Assembly (NCBI RefSeq): GCF_019399895.1
Contig: NC_091875.1
Span: 4,030,001-4,094,000, forward strand
Direction of reading: 5' to 3'
DNA: 64,000 nt
Source of the DNA: Cardiocondyla obscurior
Lineage: Eukaryota; Arthropoda; Insecta; Hymenoptera; Formicidae
Below, in pieces: positions 24,874 to 38,500 of the stretch. How positions within the stretch are numbered: the first letter of the stretch is position 1; each line of letters starts with the position of its first letter. The notes under the pieces were generated by a model that ran no database searches, was not told the DNA's origin, and saw only the letters and a list, made by a program, of their open reading frames with translations. A program made the translations under genes and the position numbers.

Positions 24874-27868
24874 TTAGTACCCCTCGTCTGACCACGTAAT
24901 GTTGTAGGCAGGATACTTTTTCTTCAATAATTCAACCGATACCTGATGATCAGCTTTCCCAAAACCCTGTAAGCCAAATTAATAAACGAGAATAATTAAT
25001 AGTATGTCTTTTAAAAATTAATATAAAATATTTCTATGCCGCTTATAACCTCTACACGAATAAAATTTAGGTCATTTTAGTATTCTCAATTAATATTCGC
25101 TGGTATTACGAATTACTTAATAGTATTTATAACGAAAGTAAGCCTCGAATTATTTTTAGTTTTATATAAAATATACACTTGACATCTTCATAATTGTCGC
25201 GTTGGCTGCAACAACAATACGCAAAAGGATAAGCAGAGAAAAGATAATAAAGAAAGTGGAAATTAAGCTTCCGGATAATACTCTTCTGAATGAAATTCTG
25301 GTGACAAGCTGTGCGCCTTTTTAAAGAAAGCTAGATATTAACATCGATTTGCTGTGTGAAACACTCTGCGTACCGGCAATAAATAAATTAATTAGTTTAT
25401 ATATATTTTAATAATTATACGTAATACTTTACGCCTTACTGTTAATATCCATCACGTTAAAATACGTCTCCCGCGTTTTTATCTTTACATAAAATTTTAT
25501 TTTTGCTTGTTATTACATAACATTTTATTATTATAGCTAGAATAAAAAAAATTATACGTAATATATTACAATGTTTAATTTGCGGAAGAACAGGGAATCG
25601 CAGATGTTATTAAAATAATTCTGTAATTTTCAATATCCGCGGTAATATCGGTACTTCCCTCGCGTACATTTTACGACGTTGCTAATGCTCGCCTGCGTTC
25701 CTACGGGAAATAATCTTCAAAATGTCGGAAGCCAAATAAAATACGCGCCCGTTGCGTGTGGTAGTCACCTGATATGAAAACAGAGCACCCACGGTAATTT
25801 AAAAATTTTTCTCTCCCGTGAGTCGTCGGATTTATAAAGAGGCCAGCCCTCTTTGAACTGACAGCAACCCCTCGACCCTTCTATCCCGTTGATCCACTGT
25901 TCTCTCCTCGATATATACGCTGAAATCTTTTCCTTAAACTTCGCGCCTTACAAAATAAATATTCTTATCAATTTTGCACAATCTTCGTAATATGAATATA
26001 CTTTTTTTTTTTCCCCCAAGACAAATTGAAAATTTCGATCGAAATTTTCGAATAAATGATTCCGTCGCTTAAAGACACATCCAGTTTGTTTCGTATCTTA
26101 CAACGATATATGTACATATATATATGATTACTAAGATATTACCCTCCGGAATAGGAAGAGGGTACGATGCCGAGGCGTTTATATGTCATGAAGATGTACA
26201 ACTCTTCGCGCGATATCCACTTCCGTATTTCTTATACAGCTAAGCGAAGTTTATTTAATAAAAATAACAATAATATCTTTCGCAACTCGCCCCTCGCAAC
26301 CAAGCTCGAATTATACAACTGTTTATACAAGATAATCTAATGCAATAAAATTTACATTCAGCGCAGTTGATAGTAGCTCTGACGTCAAGAATTTTGTCGT
26401 CAAAATAATGACACGGGAACGGCACCAAAATCGATCGCGCTCTATCGAGCAAATAAAGCAAAGTATTAAATGATCTAGAAATAAAAAATTGCGACCGAGG
26501 CAAGATATTTCTGCGACACGGTATTAAGAGTAGTGATAAAATTAATAAGAGGAAAAAAATGTGAAGAAGACGCATTGCGCCTAGCACATAGTAATATTTA
26601 AAGTGATACCGTATGAGAGTAAAAATTTATGGCGACGTCCTATAATTTTTGTAGCACACCCGTGATAATTGACTTAAAGCTTATATTATTTACGCGAGGC
26701 GATACTATCGTAAATGCCGTAATACCTCGATAAAGTTCAGCGGCGTTTACGGAAGTCGACAAACATTTCCGCGAAGTTTACGTAAATGCAATTGCAATTT
26801 TACGTTCGGAGGCCGATCGACCGGCTTCAAGGTTTATATCGTTTGTACGCTTCGAAGCGGTGATTCGCGACGGATGGCGTGCAATTTTTGTACCCTTTAT
26901 TATTAAGTTTAAAATACCAATTTAATCTTCAACGCCGGTTCACTATTTATTGAAATGAAAGAGAAACATTCGCCCTTTTCGCGAACGCTCAAATTTTTTA
27001 CTTTTCTTTTTTGTCGATTTCACGAACGAGCGTCTCGTTCGAATTCTTCCTCCCGTTGCTTCAACTTATCGTGTTTCGCTTATTTGTATATTTACCGTAA
27101 TATAATAATGAAAGATACCCGAGGTAAAGACTACTCCCGCCGAAAGAAACTTTTATTTTACTCGTACAATTTGAGCTGATAAAACACGCGTAACTTTCTA
27201 TTTGATTATATGTTTGCGTCAAAGGTACGAATCCTCTCGAAGGGACAAATTTAATTTGCTGAAGTTCGATATATGATACCGTGTGGGCGTGAAGCTCATG
27301 CCAAGTAACGGTATAAGGTGAAAATGTTTATGCGCCGTTAATCGTGATAGGTATTGCTATACGCCGCGTCTATCTGCCCCACGTTTCAATTATTACCTGA
27401 CGCGGATAACATTATGGTTCACTGTGGACACTCGCGTCGATTAATTGTCAATCTTAATACATCGATAAATACAAATGAAATTGGGTTACAGTCGGAAAAT
27501 AAACGACACGCACATAATTTCATTTCACGCGCAGCGCGCCTTGAATAAAAATTAATTAGAAAGCGTTGATTTCTATATCGAGAAACTAAACAATCGTTAT
27601 GTCGTTACGAGCGATTAGAACGAAGCGGAATTAATTATCGATACTGCAGGAGGCGGCCATTTATTTTATTAGCATTTAGATGGCACAAACGCTTACGGTG
27701 AATAAAATAATTTTCCACTTCAACGAGTTATGGGGCTTACTTGTGAATATCCGTAGACTTTTATAGTTTTTTCGTCAGGATCGTGTTCAATTCTTCCGCC
27801 GCCCACGCATTTCGCTTTCAGGCCGGCGTACTTTTTGATTTGCTCCTCCACCTCGTCGAATATATCAG
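24874..27868 (-). CDS. PHPT1: 14-kDa phosphohistidine phosphatase / Janus-A family, 3' part
   Basis: Two exons are clear. The upstream one (27868-27741) encodes 42 complete codons, starting DIFDEVEEQIKKYAGLKAKC and containing CVGGGRI and KTIKVYGYSQ before donor gtaagc. The last exon (24966-24874) encodes GFGKADHQ, VELLKKKYPAY and NITWSDEGY then TAA. These match the GGGRI, VYGYS and KYPDYxVTW motifs of the PHPT1/Janus-A fold. That family removes phosphate from phosphohistidine (and phospholysine) on proteins in the cytosol. The catalytic His of human PHPT1 lies in YHADIYD. Here the exon border falls inside the Ala codon just after it, so the His must be in an upstream exon, which I could not find. 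In flies the related janA, janB and ocn genes are expressed in the male germline. The intron of about 2.8 kb between these exons shows no other gene. Confidence 0.9.
26028..26049. repeat. Perfect 22-bp palindrome
   Basis: An 11-bp arm GAAAATTTCGA is followed directly by its exact reverse complement, with no spacer and centred on TCGATCGA. It lies in the intron of the PHPT1/Janus-A gene. Confidence 0.95.
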
Positions 27869-30800
27869 CTGGAATATAAATGAAATAACGTGGCATGATA
27901 ATTTAGTATAAATTTCAGACTCGCGGGTTATAAAAATAATAGCCAGTTGTTACATTATGATGGGAGAAAAGGTTATGGAAAATTGTCATGGCAAATGGCA
28001 AAGCTATAGTAATCGCGCGTAAATGGCTGTAGGAACGAGCGTTACTCGCAGCTTGTCTGGAGATTCCTTCTCCGTTCGATACTATCGCAAATTGCGCAAC
28101 TCCCGATGAACGATACACGAAACACGTTTCTGAAATGCGATACGAATCCGCGATAAAAATCCACCCGCGTATATTGGTAAGTATCGGATGGTCAATCAAG
28201 CGCTATTGTGTGTCACCGATGTGTCCACCCGATACGGAAAAATTGAGAGGGACTTAATATCGATTCATGGAAAAATCGGGAAACGTACTGTGCCCGTGGC
28301 CGTGTGCTGCGTGTAAGAAACGTCCTGTAATACGCACGCTATAACGCTTTATACGCGCCACGATCCGTTAAAGTACATTCCCAGTGCGCGAGCTAGGATC
28401 TACGATAAAGGGAGATATTTTTTTTTTTTTTTTCCTTGATAAAACCGAAACGCAACTGGAAAATGTATAAAAAGCCTCGTAGTACGGTAGCCGTGAGCGC
28501 AGCAAGAATTCCCATTAAAATTATTGACGCGCTACGTCACATTCTCGAGATCTTCGCTTTCGTGGATTTCTCGTTATGCAAACACAAAATTTTTCTTGAT
28601 TTTTTGAATTGTATTTTCAGTAATAATATAGTTAAAAATGTTCAAAAGATTATATATATACGTATATATGTGTATTACTTTATATTACATAAATTATCAT
28701 GCATATTAGATTGTTATCTGTTAAATATAATATAATATTTAAAATAACATTTTGAAATCGTCTAAAATTTATGTAAAAAATATATTTCGTATTATTTTTA
28801 AATGTCAACTCAACACAGAACATACAAGTTTCAAGCACCGAATCATATATATTGTACAAGACATAAGTAACTACACAGAGACTATTATTCATCCGCTGTG
28901 AAAAATTACAAAAATGTGCGAAATATTCTGCTGAGAGTTGAGAGGATTCACGAAACTGGACTTTTTTTTTTTTAGATAAATGGCTTCTGGACTTTCTTTC
29001 TTTTTCTTTTGAGAGGATTTAATTCTGTCAAAAGACAAATACTAATTCAGATTTAATACTACTGTTTCACATTTTTAAATATATCATTTATATCACAATA
29101 AATACGAAGAATAAGACTACAATGCGCAACTTATCGTCATATTTTTTACGTTACATATTCTTTTTCTCTTATTTTTCTTTGATAAATAAAGTCTTCGCGT
29201 TTCCTCATTATTTGAATGAGTATGTTTCGCAACAAGCAATGAATCCACTATTGAATCACGTTGTCGCCTCCGGAGACAAACAATATTCCGGATGAGACAT
29301 TCTATACAAAATCTATAAAAAGATCTCTCGTTTCCACGAAAAAAAAAAAACTCAATTTTCAACTATTCGATGTAAGACCTATGATAAATGAGAATAAAAA
29401 CTGCACGATTTATATAATCCCATCATCTCTGCGACACAATGACTGACGAAATGAAAATAATAGCGTACTTAATAAAGCTATAACTTTCTTATATCCATTA
29501 CTTTACAATATTTTTATAATAGAAGAATCATATTTCATCTTAAATATTTCAATTCTTTAAGTATCAATTAAAGTAACACAAATTTTATAATTATTCCATA
29601 ATCATTACATAATTACACTAATTAAATTGTGTAAAATTTGAATTATATTTTTCCTGATTAAATAAATATTAAGAAAATAGATATTTATTATTGATATCCG
29701 CTGGGACAAATAAAAACTAAAAGCATCGATAAATTACAAGTTAAAACAATATAACATTTTATCGTAAAATATTCATGAAACCGTTTCTTTGCGGAAATAA
29801 AGGCAGCGATGATCGTGTAAATTCTAAGCGCAAAAAAAAAATGTATCTACAATAAAAATACAAAAAAAAAATTGTCAACGAGGGAAAATCGGAACAGCCT
29901 GTTTTACTCCCGTCCTAATATTCATGAACCTTTAACTTTCGTGGAAAAGCACATAAATCTTATCTTCCCAGTTTATGTATTGCCCATTAAGAACCCACCC
30001 TATCTCCCCATTCAGAAAACAAGCGCTGAAGACAAAAGGTGGAAGTAAAAGGGCATACGCTGGGGAATTCGCTCGAAGGCGTACGTAAAAATGACGGAGA
30101 TATAATAAGAGGAAGATCAACGTGTAAAAATCAGCACGAATAAAAAAAAAACGCGTTATTCGTCTGTGTAAATAGGTCAGAAAACAGAATTAACTATCGG
30201 ATACGTCGCATATTTTTCTCAATGTACTTAAGCTCTACTTAAGGCAGGAGTGAATAGCATACGTTAAAAATTAACAGAGATCGATGACAAGAAGTATACC
30301 CCTCACTGAGCACTAAAAGCTCGAACCGGTAACGCACTAAGAGCGAAACACAGTATAACGCAAAATAAATACGATGTGGCTATAGTTGGTTACGATATAT
30401 GTGTAACATACCAGAGAGAGAAGCGAGAGAAAAGCGGTAGGACTTCCGGTACAGCACAAAGTTAATCAGCTTGTAGTGGGTTTTCGTCTGAAATGCGATC
30501 TAATCTTCAACAACCCACTTTACACAAACACAAAATTATAATTGACACAGTAAACGATAAGTTAGAGATAATACGAACGGTTTTCGCAAAATTTTAGGAT
30601 ATCCGAGATATAATATGGGTATATTTATTATTAATTAAGAAAGTCTAAATTGATTAAGGACAGAAAAATGAAATCTGATCCAAAAAGATATTAAAAGAAC
30701 GATGCTGTCGAATTTATTGAAATATAAGACAGATATTAAAGTGGTTATCGACAGGAATGATTTACAGAGAGTGGGCAGAGCGGCCTCCCATTCTTTAAAT

Positions 30801-31690
30801 CTTAACGTCTTGCTTCTGCAGATTTATGGCACCGATTTACGCTCGTTATTACCTGAGAGGTATGCAAATTCGAACTATATGACCGTAACAGCTTGTAATA
30901 AAAATAAACGAGAGGATACACGCGATTAATGCAGCGTTAACATGATACCTATAAATAAATTTAAAAATCAAACAATATCTAGAAATTAAAAGCCAAATTA
31001 TATAAAACATAAATTTTTATGCACAATCATTGTTGTACAATTATTATAAAAAACATTATAAAAAATATTAATTAATACTTGAAAGGTTGCAAAATAAAAT
31101 TATATTTTAGATTCTATTCTTTGAGATCGAGGGAATCGTAAAATTGATAATTGATAGCTATAAAGCTAACGAGAGAATTTTGTATTTGAATTGATATCAA
31201 AGAAAAGTAAGAAACATCTGGTGTTACGCCGCGAAAATCATACGAGGCAGGATCAAACACGGTTAAAAATTGTTAAACACTCTTCCGATATATCACTCAC
31301 TGATACTTATTACGAAAGGTAATTAACTTTCATAAAAACGTGTCTCGTTTAAACAACGTGGCTTATTTGAACAGCAACGACCACCCGAACCACTCTAAGT
31401 AAGCTGAACAAATGACCCCGTACCAGATCTCTGTCCCAACCGTCGACGAGAGAAATTAAGACGTATCATCGACGATGACGCATGCCCTCCGCAAAATATG
31501 AAGCGCGATCGTAAATCATATCTAACGAAACATCCAAGTAACGACATACAAGCAATTAGCACTGCCCACATTACGGCAAGGATAAAATGGAATCTCTATA
31601 AAAAAATTGATACGTTATGCATGAATTAGCTGATTAATTGATTCTATTGTTGCCGTTATTAATTATTAATATATATATATTTTTTTTTTG
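27869..31690. other. No gene recognised
   Basis: Mostly AT-rich sequence in which the missing 5' exons of the minus-strand phosphohistidine phosphatase gene might be expected. I looked on the minus strand for the VRGY and WAEYH segments of that family and found no convincing match. Open frames here are short and AT-biased. Confidence 0.5.
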
Positions 31691-31696
31691 TTACAG

Positions 31697-32174
31697 ATCG
31701 ACGCAGCTGCATTTACTGCTGTCAACGTTAAGTGTCGTTACCGCCGATATTATTAATTATACGAACCACAGCCGGTTCGTCGGTCGTTCCGGGAGTTTCA
31801 TATAGTATTCGGGCGGATTTTTTTGAAATACGACTTTCTTTTAAACGCGAGATCCAAACATGGAACGCGCGAAAGTAATTATTGAGTAATTTTCGCGATT
31901 GTAAAATCACGGTCGGGGTGTTCGCGAGTTACTTGTGCGCGGAAGGATGACTCGACACACAAACTGAGAGGAGGAGCAGGCTCAGGAAGGGCATCCTGCA
32001 TCGGCGGAGCAACTATTAGGTAAATATAAATTTTTTTATTTTAAAAAATCTTTATAAAAATAAAACTTTACCTTTACATTAATTTTAATACTAACATGTC
32101 TACATTAATATTTTTTATTTTATGTTACAGCCACCGGCAGAAATCTACAACTCCGCTGAAGCTCATGCAGATTG
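31697..32174 (+). other. Two spliced, probably untranslated exons
   Basis: The first candidate exon (31697-32019) follows a T-rich acceptor ending GTTACAG and ends TTAG|gtaaat. The second (32131-32174, 44 nt) lies between TATGTTACAG and ATTG|gtaagt, both strong signals. All frames of the first exon contain stops. It has short upstream ORFs, one of 9 codons beginning ATGGAACGC and one of 6 codons beginning ATGACTCGA. The second exon contains ATGCAGATTG directly before its donor, which could be a start codon with the reading frame continuing in a later exon. I could not find that exon. The pair could be the 5' UTR of a plus-strand gene further down or part of a long non-coding RNA. Confidence 0.45.
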
Positions 32175-35100
32175 GTAAGTCGCATGGTTTTTATTTTTCG
32201 TAGTTTGTAATCTCTTAAAAAACATCGCGCGCATGGTTTCTTCTAGTAGCAATTAAAAAGGAAAGCGGTGTGAAAATAAAAACGAATGACACGTCAAGTT
32301 CGCGCGACAAAATTATATTTCTCATTAATATTTATGGCCTGTAAATTTCAATTTATTTTGAATTCTAATTGCCAATCCAATATTTATTGTCGTGTGCTGC
32401 TAATTGCTCTCGGACAGCTATAAAAACTGCTATACTGAATCATGCACAGACATTAACAACTTAAATATCTCGTATAAGTTCTATCTATAATGATTGTAAT
32501 TAATTACAAAATTTTTTTTATCGTCAAACGTGGATATTGCTCATTCAATTAGAAGTCGTAAAAGTTATAAGAACAGTATTATGAATAATCTTATCATAAT
32601 CGTAGTAATAAAAGATACAGGTCGTTCAGCATTAAATACTGTTTTCAATTTTCTAATGCACTGTGGAAAGGAAAAAAAAAAACTCGAAATCTCGGAAACG
32701 GCAAATGTACGATACTAATCAACAACTATGTGCAAGACACATCAAGAGAAAGCTTTTACCTCGCGTTGAATTCTTTCCGAAACTTTTGAATTCTAAAAGT
32801 CGAAACTTTGCTAAATTACATTAGCCGTAATTGCTGCCGTTTAATAAAAGACATATTAAAGCTGTCGAATATATATTTACCTGGAATCAATAACAAAAGC
32901 ATAACTTCATCGGAAGAATAAGCGCGCCGACACATCTAACATTCATTTAGAAACTTTTTCAAGCCTTTTAATCTTTCATTCGATATTCGCAAAAAAAAAT
33001 TTATTTTAATTTCAAATATGCTAATTCGAATTACGTTATCAAGAATCGTTTAACTTAAGCGAAAGTTCATTTTTTTAACTAAAAAAGTTAAAAAGAAAAA
33101 AAAAATCCCCTAAAAGTATCCGTGATTTTACAATATAAACGAAAGTATGGTCATCTTCTACGATTCAGCGAGTTTCGAGATTGCTAAAGTATACAAATGC
33201 CCGCCAGTGAAACGTTCGTCTCGAAGGAAGATTGCGAAACGAATTCAAAGTTGTAGGAAGATAGTGTGAAGGTAGTGGGAACCGTGAAACTCGACCGAAG
33301 ACTGACGTTCTATCGATAGTCGTCACCTTTGTCCTTCCGCAAGTTATTCGAGCGATCGCGGAATATATAACTCACTTTCCGAACGCCCATCACAATCAGA
33401 TACAATTCTCGACAAGCACAGAGATTTAACGTTCAAAAAAATCCCGAAGATTTCGTCCTTTTCCTCTCTCTTTCTCGTTTCTTGCGCCGCGCCATAATAT
33501 TTTCAATAAACTTTATACATAATTAGCGAAATAATCAAACTTATGCAGAAAAGGGATAAGTTAAACGTTGACAGATATGATTCATTTAAGAAGACGTTGA
33601 CTTTTCTCAAAGTGCCGTCTAGCAAGTTGCTAGAAACTTGGCTTGTTAATTAAATTGGCCTGTCTGTTTTAAAGCTGTACTCCGATTCAAGATAAAATTA
33701 ATGAAAAACCATTTAATGGAAGAGTTTCGTTAAGTTATAAATTTCGCGAATCGAAAAATAAAACTCGTCCATTGACAATAAGTACAGATAAAAAAAATTG
33801 AAATCGTACATGAAGAGAGTTGATCTTTATAGACATATAAAAGAAAGCGATATTGATTTCTATCGCACTGTATGTAGATGCTGTCAGTTTTGTAATATCT
33901 GTAAGCGATTTAAGCCAAATAATCTCAAAAAATAAACTGCAAAATAATTTTTACATTTAACGTTGGTGAAACATTTGGCTTTATTATATTATTTAAATCG
34001 TCTAATTGAACGGCACCCCTACACCTCTCTAGGTCTTGCGTCTCAATAATCGATTAATAGTCCGACATACCCTTGAAACACCGATATGGTGTCTATCGTC
34101 GTTCATGTCAATGTCACAATTCTGAGAGCAGTACAGCGTATACATTACGTAGACGCGTAATACAACGTGTTGAATTTGGTCTGTCGATTCAACGTCGAGA
34201 TGCCGAGCTTAAAAACTTTTATGCTAATTCTCAAAATCAATAATTCCAATATCTCCGGGCTTCCTTTTCTCTCACTGGATTTTTACATACGTGCAACATT
34301 TATATTCATGAGTTTACTCTGGAGATTGCGAATAAAAGCATAAGAATAGACGCTCTTAAACGTTTTATGCATATACGTGAATCGTATCCGAGATTCAGAT
34401 TTTTCTTCTTTATCGATACAATGTCCAAGCGTTTGCATTATGTCCATTTTATGCTTCACTTTCTTTATTTATATGTGGAATAAACGGACGACTTCTTTCA
34501 TCGATGACCTTTAACCGCGGCGCATCTTCCGCATAGTATTTTATTTTTCCTTTATTTTTCGTATTTAATATAGCGGGGATGGAATATGATAAATCGCACA
34601 AAAATAAAATATATTTCGTGCAAACTCTTCAAGATATTTTTATAAATATAATATCAACATTTTTTCTTGACGTTAATTTTAATAATATGTATGCATAGGC
34701 CGTGGAATTTTTTTTTTATGTCAATGCGGTGTAAAAAAACAAAATAATAACAGGTTTTCGACTGTAACGATATATCAACAATGCATCAATTAATAATGCA
34801 TTATTTATAATTTCATTATTCGCGCGTAACTAAAATTAGTTGGTACAATGCGCAATGTATGATTTGTAACAACACAATTTACGATGAAAATAATTAATAT
34901 TCCATCGTCAAATAACAAACGCGCGAGTGAAGGCATAGTAATGTTTAAACAAACGTAAAAAGAAATCGCATGCTAAATTAAATACTCCACTATATCAAAA
35001 CAAATTAAAACGTCAAATTTATTAATTTAAAATATGGCGAAATGTATCTGATAGTAATATCTCGGTGAAGAGAGCTTAGCTGCAGCGAACGTCGGGCGAT

Positions 35101-35325
35101 AATTCGACGAAATAACACGGTACAGGAGATACGGATTGATGAAAAATAATGTACAATTAATCATTTACCACGACAAACGCCCCCCCGGTCTTGCTAATGC
35201 TATCGTTTCGACGTGACACCACCAACAGTTGATGAGAAACATTTGTCTAACGGCGGTGATATACGCGACCGGGATTCCAGTAACTCCATCGGCAAACGCG
35301 GGAGGAATGCCAGATTCCACAGGGT

Positions 35326-35346
35326 AAAAAAAAAAAAAAAAAAAAA
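35326..35346. repeat. Poly(A) tract, 21 nt
   Basis: An uninterrupted A run just upstream of a CpG-rich block. Confidence 0.95.
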
Positions 35347-35369
35347 TTCACGATTCTACGCATCGCCGC

Positions 35370-35560
35370 CTACATCACGGTGAGACGCGGCGCCGATTGA
35401 TGTTGCGCCCTACGCGTCGCGACGCCTGGCGTCGAGCGGGCCAGTAGACGGCGAGCCGTGCTACACGACGGACGTCGGGCGTAACGTCGAGTTCTACCAC
35501 TACCTGCGGCTTGAGCCGACTTCCGAGCGGGCCTCGCTCGCTGCTTAATTACCTTTGATT
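35370..35560. promoter_or_regulatory. CpG-rich island, possible promoter
   Basis: About 190 bp of GC-rich, CpG-dense sequence stands out sharply from AT-rich flanks. Stops occur in every frame, so it is not an obvious exon. Such local islands often mark promoters or enhancers in insects with little methylated CpG loss. The gene it would serve, and its direction, cannot be told. Confidence 0.3.
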
Positions 35561-38500
35561 AAAACGAGGGAACGACATCACGGGTGTGGAAGTACGATCG
35601 TGTGTTAAACTCGTCTGTTCGTGACGTCACCTCGAAAGAGAGAGGGAAAGATAGAGCGAAGAAACGAGGGAAAAAAAATTTTTATCACGGAAAGTTTAAA
35701 GACCAGGGAGAACCGAGGGCCGGTATAACCTGGGGGGGGGAGGGGAGGTGGGAGGGTGAGAACCGAAAAAGGGTCTTATCTCTGATCTTCGTCTTTCCTT
35801 CGTCCTAAATAAATATGCAGATCAGCTCCCGAGCGTTTATAGCGTCGTCGGTGCTCTAAGCTCATTAGTGCTATATCGATATCTTTATTTAAAGAAACGC
35901 GGGAGCGCGTTTGCTGTTAAATCCCTGACGGTACATATTGAGAAGGATTGTCTAAGAACATGACGTACTGGCGGTACGCGATCTGAGCATAGGCACGCGA
36001 TGCCCTTGAATTCTTAAAAGAGCGCTTCGGGATAAATAATTTGCTGGATCGCGCGACGCCATACCGTAAGTAAAGGAACAAATAGGAGAAGCCTTCCTGA
36101 TTTTTCTTGCCTGGAGAAGATCAATACGATCATAAACGGTGTTTCGACGTTTATGGCTCGTTTTTAATACACCAGAGTGATCCGGTGGGTTGACGACGAT
36201 CGTTAGATAGCTGATATCTCGATACTTACGTCGCATAGGGAGTGCTCGTAAGTAAAACAATACGTGTTGCAAATACCGCGTGTTGTATCCGTGCAATTAA
36301 AAATTGATTTGGCTAGCTTTATCATGGCCTCATATTTTCTTATTAAATCGCCGTTTTTGCTCGCTGGCCAACTCCCAGTTTACGGACGATAATAGGTTTT
36401 ATTCGTTGAACGGCCATCAAGTATTTAGACATGTATGCGATAGGCACGATGTACGTATCAGCGGTTCTAACAATTAATTTTTAATCATGACCCATATAAA
36501 TAGTCTGTTTTGGCACGAGCAAGATATCAAAAACATTTTACGCTGATATAAAAATTATTTTACTTTAAAACGTAATAAAGTTTTTTTTTTTTTTTTTTAA
36601 AAAAGTTTACCTATAATTGCGAAACGGTAAAATATTAAAACAGTAAAAGCTCCTATTACCATCAGTATTAAATAACGTTGTACTAATAATCTTTATCCAA
36701 TCATTTGCGTTTTAAGTTTTAAATTCATTTCGACGACAGTCTCTGATTTGATTTATTCAACATTAAACCGTTTTACTTAATATCATTTATTGGATAGTAA
36801 AGAACACTGATAGGCATGTTAGAAATAATTATGTCGCAGTTTCTTCTCAACTAGTTTTTTTTTCTTCTTTTTTTTTAAGATATGACATAATATTCTAATC
36901 TAATAATCTAAAAGAATTCGCAACCTTTATATGATATAGACAATTATTATTTAAATAATATATGAAGACAGATAGATTTAGTGAGTGATACATTAAAAAT
37001 AGTCGAGCTTGCCTGACCTATATCTGCAAAAAGATAATATTTCGGGGAAAGATACTCCGCTTTAATATTCCAGTAACTAAAGGACACAAACCATTCGATC
37101 AGCAATAACGTATGCATAACGTTCCGCAATTTATGATCGTCGTTAGAGCAAGTGCACTTTGATGCTTCACCGGACAATGTACGCGCTTTGTGATTCGTTT
37201 GTGCAATCGGATGCCGTTATTTGCCGAATCGAGTATACAGCAAAAGCTAGTTTCACGTTGTGTGTACTTACAGCTCGTGTCTCGATAAATTTCCAAGGAG
37301 GAATTTATCTAATTTTAGCCTAATTTAACTCATCAAACGAACTTCCTCAATCCCGTATTCCATTACGAGAAATGTTGTCGGAAAATTCGAATACACACGA
37401 TATTCAGCTCGGTCCTAAGTCGAGTGAATTTCTCTCAATTTTATAGCGAGTCAAAAATAATAGTTTAAATAGTCTCGCGGTGTCGAAATGTCCGAGTGCG
37501 ATAACAGCAAAAATAAAATAAAATAAAAAAATACAATAATTTGCATCGTTAGCTACGTCCATTCCCGATCAATGATATTGAAACATATTCGATTCTTGGC
37601 ACTGTTTGCTCGTATAAATTCACTGGAGGTTTCTATAATTATACGATATAATGCAAAGATCGTAAAATCGATTTTGGATCAACAGTACGAACTTGCACCA
37701 TGTATAATCTACATTGCAGATCGTCGTAATCTGGCTAGGCTATACAGGTGTGAACAAAGCTTTCGAGTTAAAGTATTCCGCGGTAAAGAGCTTGCTGTCT
37801 TGTGTTACAAAAAAAACAAGGATTGGAAAATGCATTCTCTTTCGCATAGAGTAGAGAATCTGTCTAAAGATTTTGGACAAAATTTCGAATAGACCACTCA
37901 CGGTACAAGATTACACGACATATAAGAAAACATATAGAACTTGGGACGAGGAAAACATTTTCGTATTCTTTCTTAAACATTTCATAAGGAATTCGGAAAC
38001 TGTCGCACTTGATATAACAAGTCCTTTCGTCAAAAATTTAACCCAGAGAGATACTTTTAATTATATATTCATAAATTTCTTTAATTATATTTTATTGTAA
38101 AAACAAATTTGCACATACGTGTCTTTCTTTTTTTTTTTTTTTAATAGCAAATTGTAGAATTGTGTCAATCGTGTTAATTAAAATCGTGTTTGAATACACA
38201 TATTCGTTAAAAAATTTTTCGTTTGATAATATAACTTAATTAAAATGATTTCAATGTAACGTGGCTTCGGCCAAATATTTTCATTCGGTAAGCCCGGTAT
38301 AGTAGAAAACAAAATATAAAAACGGCAAGTACGTGGTACAAGGAAAATTACGAGGCAATTGTGGCTTCGGCCGGCGGAAGGATCCGTTATCTTAAAGTCG
38401 ATAGTCCACGCAAAGGACAATGCGATCGAGCCGCGGATTACACGAGTGGAATTACAGGCTGTATATGTGGGACATGCTACACGCACCGTTGAACAAGCTA

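Noticed and set aside
25030..25080. Minus-strand CRGYKRH, resembling the RGYK segment before the PHPT1 catalytic site
   Set aside because: It lies downstream of the exon it should precede, has no splice sites and no flanking similarity.
33270..33320. Minus-strand VEFH before a gt, as a candidate for the missing PHPT1 exon
   Set aside because: A stop lies 11 codons upstream and there is no VRGY or other family motif.
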